Assembly: GCF_000716715.1 (NCBI RefSeq)
Contig: NZ_JNYJ01000011.1
Coordinates: forward strand, 232,361 to 296,360
From: Dactylosporangium aurantiacum
GTDB taxonomy: Bacteria > Actinomycetota > Actinomycetes > Mycobacteriales > Micromonosporaceae
Direction: 5' to 3'
DNA: 64,000 nt
Part shown: piece after piece, positions 39,101 through 47,135 of the stretch
Numbering within the stretch: the first letter of the stretch is position 1
How the letters are laid out: the number at the start of each line of letters is the position of its first letter
Made by a program: the position numbers and the translations under genes
Notes under the pieces: generated by a model
Told to the model about the DNA's origin: nothing
Databases searched by the model: none
What the model saw: only the letters and a program-made list of their open reading frames with translations

Positions 39101-40980
39101 CCGTCGACGTAACGCAGCACCGTGTTCCAGTCGTAGTGCCGCTGGCCGGTGGGGATGCGCAGGGTGTGCTCCAGCTCGATGCCGTCGGCGCCGACGACGG
39201 CGACCTGGTCGCCGGCGCGCACCAGCAGCTGCGGCCACTGCTGCTGGGTGCGCACCTTCGCGTCGTAGGCGTCGTCGTCGGACTCGACGGCGGCCTCACC
39301 GACGAGCGCGTCGACCGCCGCCTCCAGTGCCGGCCAGCCATACTCGTCGAAGATCCCGGCGCGCAGTGTCGCGGCGAGGACCGGGGCCAGGTCGTGACCG
39401 GTGATGCGCCGCACCGCCTCGGGGTTGACCGCGAGCCCCTCCGGGCAGGCGACGAGCGCGAGCCGGTCGAGCTGCTCGTCGATGCCGGGCAGGCCCTGCG
39501 CGGTCACGCTGTCGGCGAGCCGGTCCATCCACCAGTGCAGCGCCGTGCGCAGGCCCGGCACCGCGACGACCTCGGCGACCTGCTCCGGCGACACCGTGGT
39601 GCGGTGCCAGCTGGGGCGCAGGTGGCCCTCGACGCTGTCGGCGAGGCGGGGCAGCAGCCGCTCGTGCGCGGCGACGTGGACGAGGTCGCGGCGGCCGGGC
39701 GCGTCGTCCTTGAGCCACCGCTCGACCGGGCAGTTGGCGTTGGCGGCGACCTCGCCGAGGGGCACGCCCAGCTCGAGGCACAGGTCGACGAAGTCGAGGT
39801 CCACGTAGCCACCGGAGCCGCACAGGTCGGCCGGCACGCCGTCGGCCCGCAGCCGCGGCGCCATCCGGGCCACGAGCGCGGACTGCGCCGCCAGCCGCTG
39901 CCGCCGCCAGCCGGAACGGTGGTGGTGCAGGCGGGTCAGCCAGCCGGCGGGACCGTCGGGCGACTCGGCCTCGGCGGGCACGGTGCCGGCCGGCTCGGTC
40001 AGCGCGGCGGTCGCCCCGGACTCATCGAGGATCTCCAGCCACGTCTCGTCGGGGCAGTTGCCGGGGAACATGGTCAGCAGCTGGCCGCGGATCGCCGGGT
40101 CCTGCCGGGCGACGGAGACCAGCACCGCCCGGTAGGCGGTCCAGAAGCCGCCGGGCGCCCGCACGATCGACGGGGCGGTGAGCAGCACCCGCAGCAGCGC
40201 CTCCTCCTCGTCCTGCCCGAGCTTCGCCGCCTTCGCCAGCCGGCGCAGGTCGGTGTGCATCGACGCATACGGCGGCATCCCGCCGAGGGTCCGCTCCACG
40301 CACAGCCGGCGGAACCGCTCATACGCCGTGGCCGCGTCGGCGCGGGCGGCGAGGTCCCGGGCATACGCCGACAGCGCCTTCGCGGTGAGCGCGCCGGCCA
40401 GCGCGAACTCCAGGAACACCGTGTGCTGCCGGTCCTCGTCGATGCGCAGCGCGAACGCGCGCTCGGCGTCGCGGGCCTTGCCGAACATCGACGCCGCATA
40501 GGTGGGGCTGTCGGCGGCGAGGAACGCCCGCGCGGCCTCCTCGTAGAACGTCGGCAGGAAGTGCGGCACGGACCGGGCCAGCCGGTCGCCGAGCTCGACG
40601 AACCCGTCGCGCGCCGGGCCGATGCGCGACTTGGCGATCCGCACCAGCCGCTCGATGTCCTTGACGAGCGCGAGGGCGTGGTGGCCGTTGGCGGGGTCGT
40701 GCACCAGCGCCCACGCGGGGAACCCGAGCGCCTGCTGGCGCACGACCCCGACCTCGGCGACGGCCTCGGGGGCGGTGAAGCCGAGGAACTCCATGGTGAG
40801 GTCCTCGGCGGGGCCGAGCGTGCCCGGCACGAGCCGCACGACGGTGCGCTCGCTGAGGACCGGGTGCCGGTAGGCCCGGGTGGTCAGCGTGTCGATCGTG
40901 TCCTGCGGCAGGCCGTCGCCGGACGGCAGCACCGCACCGGCGTCGAGCAGCGCCTCCGAGACGGCCACTGGGATGCTCAT
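36163..40980 (-). CDS. Very large (1605-residue) protein of unknown function in the MoxR-VWA operon
   Basis: Cytoplasmic, no signal peptide or membrane helix. The N-terminal ~320 residues are strongly helical with repeat-like segments (AERAFALRIDEDRQHTVFLE, LRRLAKAAKLGQDEEEALLR), the middle (~590-880) is beta-rich with WNTVLRYVDGQLLVSWDVG and WRWHEYDVRTGALG, and the C-terminal third is helical, ending in a likely winged-helix-like segment (GLSADAATLYLQLLALPDP, KKARAELAATDLVVE). I recognise no catalytic motif. Operons of this type in other actinobacteria carry a similarly large protein, so it is probably the scaffold or effector of the complex. ATGA overlaps join it to both neighbours. Confidence 0.75.
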   Translation of the reverse strand: MSIPVAVSEALLDAGAVLPSGDGLPQDTIDTLTTRAYRHPVLSERTVVRLVPGTLGPAEDLTMEFLGFTAPEAVAEVGVVRQQALGFPAWALVHDPANGHHALALVKDIERLVRIAKSRIGPARDGFVELGDRLARSVPHFLPTFYEEAARAFLAADSPTYAASMFGKARDAERAFALRIDEDRQHTVFLEFALAGALTAKALSAYARDLAARADAATAYERFRRLCVERTLGGMPPYASMHTDLRRLAKAAKLGQDEEEALLRVLLTAPSIVRAPGGFWTAYRAVLVSVARQDPAIRGQLLTMFPGNCPDETWLEILDESGATAALTEPAGTVPAEAESPDGPAGWLTRLHHHRSGWRRQRLAAQSALVARMAPRLRADGVPADLCGSGGYVDLDFVDLCLELGVPLGEVAANANCPVERWLKDDAPGRRDLVHVAAHERLLPRLADSVEGHLRPSWHRTTVSPEQVAEVVAVPGLRTALHWWMDRLADSVTAQGLPGIDEQLDRLALVACPEGLAVNPEAVRRITGHDLAPVLAATLRAGIFDEYGWPALEAAVDALVGEAAVESDDDAYDAKVRTQQQWPQLLVRAGDQVAVVGADGIELEHTLRIPTGQRHYDWNTVLRYVDGQLLVSWDVGEERAGYWSGTADDVFTSPGESFTTSSHVSIALPGGGRTAGGRPLHVGDHAAHERGPVCSDGRHYWTLAQSGADEAWRWHEYDVRTGALGRPSLPAFFEAGAVDGEPLQHGQSRLLPAPPQAAGSPLGHHDGLVGWRVRESASGAQTGTGVDGRTFTVPEHAGRGGRRRRHGRLVGAIRFPGSDTVYGIVYQEAWRDNRFLLRAEDSTEIATLKTNLKHDPFREGTRMLPPAAYWHYLRVRDEAGSAALRAATDAQVARLLTAVVDLVGPEAAIDADTAGKLVAETFPEVSAPGLVAGISGVVKQAARSTTRLVELTTATAAISAGTGPVDPDAHLPHDRVLNAALSGLIPSCYDYSHVAANLYLHVGAALLGREPQRPIAPIAGAADADWFEVLGALPAVVYRAVSPLIDAGHHTDLLGLLEIIAGSGLLAPGGRLRRLWLKADDLTALPKPGDVVTAGQRRLVVLRVDASDGEVTAVEHSPDGTFGAVAGHAITGHRVLDPCGWDTKRLTAFVAAARERGPLPWRPELVPALSAAAGITLADAAVLLADPVGVKDWLERRPEDWPIDPALTDAAVEGAVGDRDALDRGERHALAAALLPDDPAGLWSTGPSVEGAGAWHVERYGARTPLPDDLIVEVRKARITAGIRASVFLHGLANPETCRWLHGTVNGVGLGDLLMAVTRTVPWLVRRLPAGHQLRTGLPRVLELVRERLADPAVELQIGTLYSDHLADFIAKIGLPVTVDGTTHDAGLYKADMDRRWPSILLRPARLTGPDDPRLAALLTELDSSPRFLVAMRAVLGGQLDAWAEAATTTAGADEDHDPSRSAPDLVAEVAAKHGLSADAATLYLQLLALPDPTDRNVAGWTGWKPARLKKARAELAATDLVVEAKRARAGRTLFLPGGWVALSSPHLPFELWKLPLFIRDGDDVTGLGAVIPVAPAPALFTVAWARVTGGDHPRFEELTTRGRR

Positions 40981-41861
40981 GCTGCCTTGTCCTTGCTCTC
41001 CTCGACGACCCGCCCCGCATACAGCGCGGCGGCCATGCGCATGCCTTCGGACCAGGCGACCGGCCCGACCTCACCCAGCGGCAGTGACGTGCCGTCCTCC
41101 CGGACGAACACCAGGTCGCCGGTCTCGGTCTCGTAATAGGGGTCGTCGGCACCGACCCAGCTGCGGGCCTCGACGGTGCGGCCGCCCTCGAACACGCGGC
41201 AGACCGCGGAGCCGCCCTTCACCGGATAGCCCAGCGACGACGAGCGTGCCGTGAGGTGCCGCAGCTCGGCGAACTTGCCGCCGGCATAGTCGCTGACCCG
41301 GGTCGCCGTCGGCTCGACGTCGGCCCCGCGCGTCCACGTCTGGCGGAACAGCTGGTCGACGGACTGCCGCACGCCGAGGTCGGCGGCGAACTCCCGCAGG
41401 TCGTCCAGGTCGGCCAGCTGCACCGGGTGGGGGATCGCGACCCGCGCCGCGGGCAGCCGGACCGTCTCACCGTCGAGGTTGACGATGCCGACGGTGCCGC
41501 CGCCGTCACCGGACGCGTCGCGCAGGAAGCCGACCTCGTCGGGATCCCACCCGCCGTCGTCGTCGAGGACCGCGACGACGAGATCGGTCAGCGCGGCCCG
41601 CCACACCTCGTCGGCCCAGACCCTGGCGAGGACCTCGGCGGGCACAGGCAGTGACCGGACCATCCACCGGTCGACCTGCTCGCGCACCTGCGCCTCGTGC
41701 CGGCCGAGCCACTCCTGCAGCTGCTTGAGCCCGAACACGGCGGCGTCGTCCTTCAACGCCGGCGGCACGGACTTGAGCAGCTTTCCCTTGGCGTTGCGGC
41801 ACACTATGCGCCCGGCATCCAGGGTGACCTCATAGCCACCGCCGGCGGTCAGCCACGTCAT
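40977..41861 (-). CDS. DUF4132-domain protein
   Basis: 294 residues consisting almost only of DUF4132. The family features are RIVCRNAKGKLLKSVPPALKD near the N-terminus (first 20: RIVCRNAKGKLLKSVPPALK), WADEVWRAAL, GIVNLDGETV, IPHPVQLADLDDLREFA and GVRQSVDQLFRQ. Many DUF4132 proteins are longer, with this region at the C-terminus, so this is a stand-alone version. It is the first gene of the five-gene operon; GGCAGGGA precedes the ATG, and its stop overlaps the next start (ATGA). Function unknown; the family co-occurs with MoxR-VWA genes. Confidence 0.85.
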   Translation of the reverse strand: MTWLTAGGGYEVTLDAGRIVCRNAKGKLLKSVPPALKDDAAVFGLKQLQEWLGRHEAQVREQVDRWMVRSLPVPAEVLARVWADEVWRAALTDLVVAVLDDDGGWDPDEVGFLRDASGDGGGTVGIVNLDGETVRLPAARVAIPHPVQLADLDDLREFAADLGVRQSVDQLFRQTWTRGADVEPTATRVSDYAGGKFAELRHLTARSSSLGYPVKGGSAVCRVFEGGRTVEARSWVGADDPYYETETGDLVFVREDGTSLPLGEVGPVAWSEGMRMAAALYAGRVVEESKDKAA

Positions 41862-42006
41862 GCGATCCCTGCCTCATCGGGTCTCGGACTACCTTGACCC
41901 CCGGGAGGTTAGTCACAGGGTGCGACATTTTTCGAAGCCGCCGGACCGGCCGGTGGGCGGGATGACCGGGACGTCCGGATAGGTGTGGGAAACGTCCGCC
42001 ACCCGT

Positions 42007-42012
42007 TACCGT
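42007..42012 (+). promoter_or_regulatory. Putative -10 box (TACCGT), leaderless
   Basis: TACCGT ends 6 nt before the ATG at 42019, with no SD. It has the same spacing as the boxes at 17647, 28606 and 57718. Confidence 0.4.
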
Positions 42013-42018
42013 GTCGCC

Positions 42019-42930
42019 ATGGCGCTGGAGCCGCACCCGACCATCGACCCGCCCGGCGTCGAGCTCCGCGAGCCCCGTGACCGGCACGGCCGCGGCGGGG
42101 CGCTGTGGCTGTCGCTGGACGCCGCCGCGACCCTCGCCGCGTCCATGGGGCACGACGGGCCGGAGGGCGACCTGCTCGGCCGGCTGGCCCGCGCGGCCGG
42201 CGGCAGCACCCGCGACGGGCTCGTGCCGTGCTGCGTGCGCGCCGGGGTGCCGTTCGACGCGCGCTGGCACGACGGCCGCCGGACCACGTCCGTCCACGGT
42301 GGACACCTCTTCCTGGTCACCGAGGAGGACGGCTGCCGCGGGGTCCTGCTGCTGGAGTTCCGGGATTCCACGGCGCCGTCCTTCGGGTTCGGTTCAGCGA
42401 GGTGTACGACCACCCGACCGCCGGCCGGCACACCTTCGAGGTCGACACGGCCCGGCGGGCGATCGTCCTGTTCGGACGGTCCGGGGTGGACGGTCGTGAC
42501 GCCGAGGCGGCCGCCGTCACCGCGATGCGGGCCCGGGTCGCGGCCGGCGAGCTCGGCCCGCACCTGCCGCCCGGCGGCAACCGCGACCTCGTCGAGCGCC
42601 GGATCCTCGAGGCGGGCCTGTCCCGCCGCGTCGGCGGGCGCCCCCGCGTGCACGAGGTGCTGCGGGCCGGCGACCTGTTCCTCACCCTGCGGTTCTGGGT
42701 CGGGCCGCGCCCGCAGACGTTCTGCTTCGAGGAGGAGCACCGCGCCGGCGCGCACCGCGACCTCGGCAACATCCACGCTGCCCCGGCAGGCCGCGCGGGA
42801 CCTGGTCCTCGGCTGGCTCGCCGGCGCGGGCGTGGCCGGCCGGGCCACCGGATTCGCCCGCACCGAGCGGCTGCTGCGCGTGCACCGCGCCACCACCGAC
42901 TGCGTCTCCCACTGGATCAGCGGCGACTGA
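42019..42930 (+). pseudogene. Unknown gene interrupted by two compensating frameshifts
   Basis: From ATG 42019 one frame reads MALEPHPTIDPPGVELREP to about LLLEFRDSTAPSF (near 42390). The plausible continuation then moves to another frame (RVRFSEVYDHPTAGRHTFEV ... FCFEEEHRAGAHRDLGNIHA) until about 42780. The first frame resumes as LPRQAARDLVLGWLAGAG and ends ATTDCVSHWISGD at 42930. In each part the chosen frame has the third-position GC bias of a real gene. Either the gene is decayed or the assembly has two single-base errors. If restored it would be ~303 residues, cytoplasmic, with no family I recognise. It diverges from the DUF4132 operon. Confidence 0.6.
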
Positions 42931-42962
42931 CCGCGTGGCACCATGGAGGGGCGAAGCCGCAC

Positions 42963-43038
42963 GTTCTGTCAAGTCCTGACAGATGCCAACGCCGGATACC
43001 GGTTTGGGGCAATACTTTCGGTAAGTCCTTGACAGAAC
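42963..43038. promoter_or_regulatory. Twin operator sites for the ROK repressor
   Basis: GTTCTGTCAAG (42963-42973) and CTTGACAGAAC (43028-43038) are perfect 11-bp inverted copies ~54 nt apart. The first copy is also half of a local palindrome TCTGTCA-N5-TGACAGA (42965-42983). The second overlaps the -35 box TTGACA of the ROK gene. This layout suggests looping or cooperative autorepression (inference). Confidence 0.65.
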
Positions 43039-43057
43039 ACGTCCGCGCCGTGAGGAT
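43029..43057 (+). promoter_or_regulatory. Promoter of the ROK regulator, TTGACA-17-GAGGAT
   Basis: TTGACA (43029-43034) and GAGGAT (43052-43057) are 17 nt apart, and the GTG start at 43064 follows 6 nt after the -10, consistent with a leaderless message. The -35 lies inside an operator arm. Confidence 0.55.
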
Positions 43058-43063
43058 CGCGCC

Positions 43064-44272
43064 GTGGCGGCCCAGCGCATCGACCCTCACACCCTATGGC
43101 ACCCCGACACCGGTGGTGCGGGCCGGCGGGTGGCCGAGACGCTGCGCCTGTACGGCCCACGCACCCGCGCCGAGCTCGTCCACCTCAGCGGCCTGTCCCG
43201 CCCGACGGTGTCCTCGGCCCTCGCCGACCTCGGCGGCGCCGACCTGGTCAGCGAGCAGGTGGGTGCCGCCGCCAAACCGGTCGGCGGCCGCCCAGCGTCG
43301 GTGGTGCGGCTGACCCGGCGGGCCGGGATCGCGGTCGGCGTCGACGTCGGCCGCCGGCACGTGCGGGTCGCGCTCGCCGACCTCGGCCACGCGGTGCTCG
43401 CCGAGCGGCAGTCCCGCACCGACTTCGACATCGACGACCGGCCGCGCGAGGCCCTCGACCTCGGCACCACCCTCGTCGACGCGGCGCTGCGCGACATCGG
43501 CGCCACCCGCGCCGACGTCGTGGGCGTCGGGCTGGGCGTGCCGGCGCCGATCACCAGGGACTGGCGCATAGGGTCGCCGGGGATGCTGCCCGGCTGGGCC
43601 GACGTGCTGCCGGCCGACGAGCTCACCCAACGGCTGGCGCTGCCCGTCCGGGTCGACAACGACGCCAACCTCGCCGCCCTCGGCGAGTACGTGTGGGGCG
43701 CCGGCCGCGGCTGCGCCGACCTGGTCTACGTGAAGCTCGCCACCGGCATCGGCGCCGGGATCGTGCTCGACGGCCGGCTGTACCGGGGTGCCGCCGGCAC
43801 CGCGGGCGAGCTCGGCCACGTCACCCTCGACGCGCGCGGCCCCGTCTGCCGGTGCGGCAACCGCGGCTGCGTCGAGCTGTCCGCCGGCGGGCGCGCCCTG
43901 CTCAGCCACGCCCGGTTGTCGCACCCGGAGCTCACCGACCTGGCCGGGCTCATCGCGCTCGCGCAGGCCGGCGACCCCGGCTGCCGCCGGCTTCTCGCCG
44001 ACGCCGGCACCCAGCTCGGGTACGCCCTCGGCAACCTGGTCAACCTCATCAACCCGCAGCGGGTCCTGCTCGGCGACGAGCTGGGCGCGGCCACCGACAT
44101 CCTGCGCGAGCCGCTGCAGCGGGGGCTGGCCGAGACGGCGTTCACGGCGGCGGCGGCGTCGGTCGAGGTGGTGCAGAGCGCTCTGTCGCTGCGCGCCGCG
44201 GCGCTCGGCGGGGTGGCGCTCGCCCTCGGTGTCGACACCGTTCCGTTCGCGGCGGCGTCGCCGGCGCTGTGA
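43064..44272 (+). CDS. ROK-family transcriptional repressor (NagC/XylR type)
   Basis: 402 residues from GTG 43064. An N-terminal winged HTH (RRVAETLRLYGPRTRAELVHL, GLSRPTVSSALADL) precedes a full ROK domain: VGVDVGRRHVRVALADL, GVGLGVPAPI, RVDNDANLAALGE, LATGIGAGIVLDG, ELGHVTLDARGPVCRCGNRGC with the four zinc ligands of the ROK signature. Such repressors sense a sugar or sugar phosphate. The likely targets are its own gene, through the twin operators just upstream, and the sugar-efflux MFS gene ~200 nt downstream. Confidence 0.92.
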   Translation: MAAQRIDPHTLWHPDTGGAGRRVAETLRLYGPRTRAELVHLSGLSRPTVSSALADLGGADLVSEQVGAAAKPVGGRPASVVRLTRRAGIAVGVDVGRRHVRVALADLGHAVLAERQSRTDFDIDDRPREALDLGTTLVDAALRDIGATRADVVGVGLGVPAPITRDWRIGSPGMLPGWADVLPADELTQRLALPVRVDNDANLAALGEYVWGAGRGCADLVYVKLATGIGAGIVLDGRLYRGAAGTAGELGHVTLDARGPVCRCGNRGCVELSAGGRALLSHARLSHPELTDLAGLIALAQAGDPGCRRLLADAGTQLGYALGNLVNLINPQRVLLGDELGAATDILREPLQRGLAETAFTAAAASVEVVQSALSLRAAALGGVALALGVDTVPFAAASPAL

Positions 44273-44329
44273 CGGCGGACGCCGCCCGCAACCTTGACCG
44301 CCGTAGGAACGCGATCGTCGCGGGAGCCT

Positions 44330-44385
44330 GATCGCCGTTGGTTGGCGATCGCTGCCGGGACGTGATCGGCGTTGGACGGCGATCA
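44330..44385. promoter_or_regulatory. Two adjacent hairpins between the ROK regulator and the MFS gene
   Basis: GATCGCC/GGCGATC (44330-44336 with 44344-44350) and TGATCG/CGATCA (44363-44368 with 44380-44385) form two small inverted repeats of related sequence 13 nt apart. No U-tract follows, so they could be operators or weak attenuating hairpins. Confidence 0.4.
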
Positions 44386-44475
44386 GCGCCTCCAACACCG
44401 ACCAGCCGCGAACCCTGCCCACCGTGAGCCGGTTCACCGGCGCGAGCCCCATCTTTAGCGGTAAGGTAACGACTC

Positions 44476-45675
44476 GTGGTAACGAGCGCCCCGCCCAGCA
44501 CTCCTGTCAGCGTCACCCGGGCGCCGGGCGCGACCAGGGTTCTGGTGCCCCTCGGCGTGATGTTCCTCTTCGTCGGCCTGTCCACCGCGGTCGTCGGGCC
44601 GTTCGTGTCGCTGTTCCTCAGCACCGCCGTCAAGGCGGACCCCGTGCACGTCGCCGCGTTCCTCGTGGTCGGGCCGGTGTCGACGGTCGTGTCCTCGACG
44701 CTGATCGGCCGGGTGTCGGACCGGCGGCCGGTCCGCCGGAAGATCCTCGCCGGGGCGGCCGCCGCCGGGGCGCTCAGCGCGAGCGCCACCGCGTTCGTGC
44801 GTGACTACTGGGTGCTGCTGGCGCTGACGGTGACGGTCACCGCGATCAGCGGTTCGCTGTTCCCGCAGGCGTTCGCGTACGCCCGGGAGGTCCTGGAGCG
44901 GCACGGCTCGACCCGCGCCGCGATGACGATCAGCACGCTGCGGATGCTGTTCTCCATCGCGTGGGTGGCGGGGCCGCCGGTGGCCGCGGTCCTGCTCAGC
45001 ACCGGTGGGTTCCGCGCGCTGTACCTGTCCGCCGCCACCATGTACGCCGTGGCGGTCCTGGTCGCCGTGTTCGTGCTGGAGGACGTCGTACCGGCGCCGA
45101 AACCCGAACGCGCACAGGACGGGCACGCGCCGTCCACGGTGCTGCGGGTCGTCGCCGCGCTCATGCTGCTGCAGGCGGCCGGGGTGCTGGGCGTCCAGGC
45201 GATGTCGCTGTTCCTCAGCCACGACCTGCGCGGCTCGGTGCGCGACGCCGGCCTGGTGCTCGGCCTGTGCGCCGCCCTGGAGATCCCGCTGATGCTCGGC
45301 TTCGGCGCGCTGTCCACGCGCTGGCCGCTGCGCCGGCTGGTCACCGCCGGCGCCGGGCTCGGCGTGCTGTACTACGTGCTCGTCGCCGCGTCCGCGCACA
45401 CCTGGCAGGTCGCCGCGGCGCAGCTGGTCAACGCCAGCTTCATCGCCGCCGTGCAGGGTCTGGGCATCTCCTACGTGCAGGAGATGCTGCCGGGGGAGCC
45501 GGGCCGCGCCGCCACCCTCGCCGGCAACGCCTACCCGGTCGCCGCGATCGTCGCCGGGCCGCTGTTGGGCCTCGCGCAGCACTTCGGGTTCCGGTTCGCG
45601 TACGCCGCCGCCGCGCTGCTGTGCGCCGCCGGGCTGGTCCTGCTGCTCACCTCGCACCGGCGGCGGCGCCCGTGA
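44476..45675 (+). CDS. MFS transporter, SetA-like sugar efflux family
   Basis: 399 residues with 12 predicted membrane helices. The motif A region reads LIGRVSDRRPVRRK between helices 2 and 3; helix 1 is PLGVMFLFVGLSTAVVGPFV, and the second half repeats the layout with ALSTRWPLRRL. The overall pattern matches SetA/SetB-type sugar efflux pumps, which export lactose, glucose analogues or glycosides. The GTG start follows TAAGGT by 8 nt. The linked ROK regulator fits a sugar-responsive role. The stop overlaps the next GTG (GTGA). Confidence 0.82.
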   Translation: MVTSAPPSTPVSVTRAPGATRVLVPLGVMFLFVGLSTAVVGPFVSLFLSTAVKADPVHVAAFLVVGPVSTVVSSTLIGRVSDRRPVRRKILAGAAAAGALSASATAFVRDYWVLLALTVTVTAISGSLFPQAFAYAREVLERHGSTRAAMTISTLRMLFSIAWVAGPPVAAVLLSTGGFRALYLSAATMYAVAVLVAVFVLEDVVPAPKPERAQDGHAPSTVLRVVAALMLLQAAGVLGVQAMSLFLSHDLRGSVRDAGLVLGLCAALEIPLMLGFGALSTRWPLRRLVTAGAGLGVLYYVLVAASAHTWQVAAAQLVNASFIAAVQGLGISYVQEMLPGEPGRAATLAGNAYPVAAIVAGPLLGLAQHFGFRFAYAAAALLCAAGLVLLLTSHRRRRP

Positions 45676-46307
45676 CCGTGCTGCGCTTCGACGGCTGGAT
45701 CGCCGGCATCGGCACCGCCGGCGGCACCCGCCTCGTTCTCGGTCACTGGCCGCGTTCGCCGTTCGGGCCGGTCAGCGACGTCATGGTGGAACGCCCCGAC
45801 GGTCACCGCATCCTGCTGGCCGGCACGGGGCAGCTCGCCGACTTCGTCGCCGGCACCTACCGTTTCGACGAGATCCTGCTCGTCCCGGTCGATGTCGTCG
45901 TCGCCGGTACCACCTGGGCCGCCACCGCCGGTCCGCTCCGCCTGGACTTCACCACGGGCCGCCGCGGGGCGCTGGGCGGGCTGCTGCGGTGCGTGCCGCC
46001 GCCCGTGGCCCGGCACCCGCGCTGGATCGCCGCGATCGACGTCCCGGCCCGCCTGCTGCAGCCGGGGGTGCGCACGCACGGCAGCGCCGGCAACGACCGG
46101 CACGAGTGGTACGGCGTGCAGGACCTGCACCGCATCACCGCCGCGACCGCCACCTGGGACGGTGCCGACCTCGGCGCCCTCACCGACGTGGACCCGCCGG
46201 TGCGCTTCGGCTTCGGCTCCACCCCGCGCACCCCGTCCCTCGCCCGGGTCACGACGACGGTCGGCCCAGCTTCGCCAGGTCGTAGCCGTCGGGGTAGGAC
46301 TTCGTGA
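45672..46307 (+). CDS. Unknown protein coupled to the sugar-efflux gene
   Basis: 211 residues from the GTG that overlaps the MFS stop. No signal peptide. The N-terminal half is beta-rich (VLRFDGWIAGIGTAGGTRLVLGHW, DVMVERPDGHRILLAG), and HPRWIAAIDVPARLLQPGVRT lies in the centre with NDRHEWYGVQDLHRI beyond. I recognise no family. The last ~59 nt overlap the convergent MpaB-like gene, so the two transcripts are antisense at their ends. Confidence 0.65.
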   Translation: MTVLRFDGWIAGIGTAGGTRLVLGHWPRSPFGPVSDVMVERPDGHRILLAGTGQLADFVAGTYRFDEILLVPVDVVVAGTTWAATAGPLRLDFTTGRRGALGGLLRCVPPPVARHPRWIAAIDVPARLLQPGVRTHGSAGNDRHEWYGVQDLHRITAATATWDGADLGALTDVDPPVRFGFGSTPRTPSLARVTTTVGPASPGRSRRGRTS

Positions 46308-47106
46308 CGATCCCGTCGGCGAACAGCGGCGTGGTCCGCGGCGCGGCGAGCCGCAGCAGCCGGGCCCGCGCCCGCAGCGCCACGTGCAGCCCGACCCGCG
46401 CCCACGCCGGCGGGTCCGGCACCGCGTAGGCGCGGCGCAGCGGCGGGTCGTACAGGGCGGCGATGAGCGCGTCGGCCGCGCCGCGCAGCGGTGCCGGGAT
46501 GCGGCCGCGCAGCAGCTGCCGGGTGGTCCGCTCGATGCGCTCCGCCTCCGGGGTGTGCCGCAGGTGCGCCGCCTCGTACGCGTCGAACCAGTCCTCCAGC
46601 GCCCCGTAGCCGGTGGGGATGTCGCGCACCCCCATGCGCAGCCCGACCTCGCGGTAGTAGCGGGCGGCCGCCTCGCGCTCCTGCCGGGCCGGCGGTCGCC
46701 AGCCGTACCGCTGCAGCCACCGCATCGGCACGACCGCCAGCGCCGCCAGGACGTAGACGCTGTCGTCGTTGTCCGCGGTGACGTGCCGGTGCGCCTCCTT
46801 GAGCAGGCGCAGCGCCAGCCGCCCGCGGGGGTGTTCGAAGCCGTGCAGGAGGATTTCGTACATGATGATGCCGGTGTCGTCGGCGCGGCGGCGCGGCTCG
46901 CTCAGCACCCGCCCGGTCCGCACCAGCTCCCGCGCGACGCGGGGCAACGCGAACGACCGGTTGAACGCTAGATTGAACGCCATCCGCATGTCCCAGGGGA
47001 ACTCCTCGCGCAGCGTCAGCTGGTGGATCAGCAGGTAGTCGACGCCCGCGTCGCTGCTCTCGATGCGCCGCAGGTTCGCATATCGACCCCTTCTGATCCC
47101 CCGCAT
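46249..47106 (-). CDS. MpaB/rubber-oxygenase-like protein (DUF2236 family)
   Basis: 285 residues. The family pattern is seen in IIMYEILLHGFEHPRGR, EAHRHVTADNDDSVYVLAAL, RYYREVGLRMGVRDIPTGYG and LEDWFDAYEAAHL, matching the helical heme-binding oxygenase fold of MpaB and latex-clearing protein relatives. Conserved His residues in these helices would ligate heme. Bacterial members usually have unknown substrates. TAGACT stands 8 nt before the ATG on this strand. The C-terminus overlaps the end of the convergent 45672 gene. Confidence 0.75.
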   Translation of the reverse strand: MRGIRRGRYANLRRIESSDAGVDYLLIHQLTLREEFPWDMRMAFNLAFNRSFALPRVARELVRTGRVLSEPRRRADDTGIIMYEILLHGFEHPRGRLALRLLKEAHRHVTADNDDSVYVLAALAVVPMRWLQRYGWRPPARQEREAAARYYREVGLRMGVRDIPTGYGALEDWFDAYEAAHLRHTPEAERIERTTRQLLRGRIPAPLRGAADALIAALYDPPLRRAYAVPDPPAWARVGLHVALRARARLLRLAAPRTTPLFADGIVTKSYPDGYDLAKLGRPSS

Positions 47107-47135
47107 GGCTGTGCAGTCTACGGATCCGGTGGCTC

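Noticed and set aside
36202..41136. A 1644-codon plus-strand frame opposite the 1605-residue gene
   Set aside because: Low-complexity antisense shadow. The minus-strand frame has normal protein composition and overlapping junctions with recognised genes.
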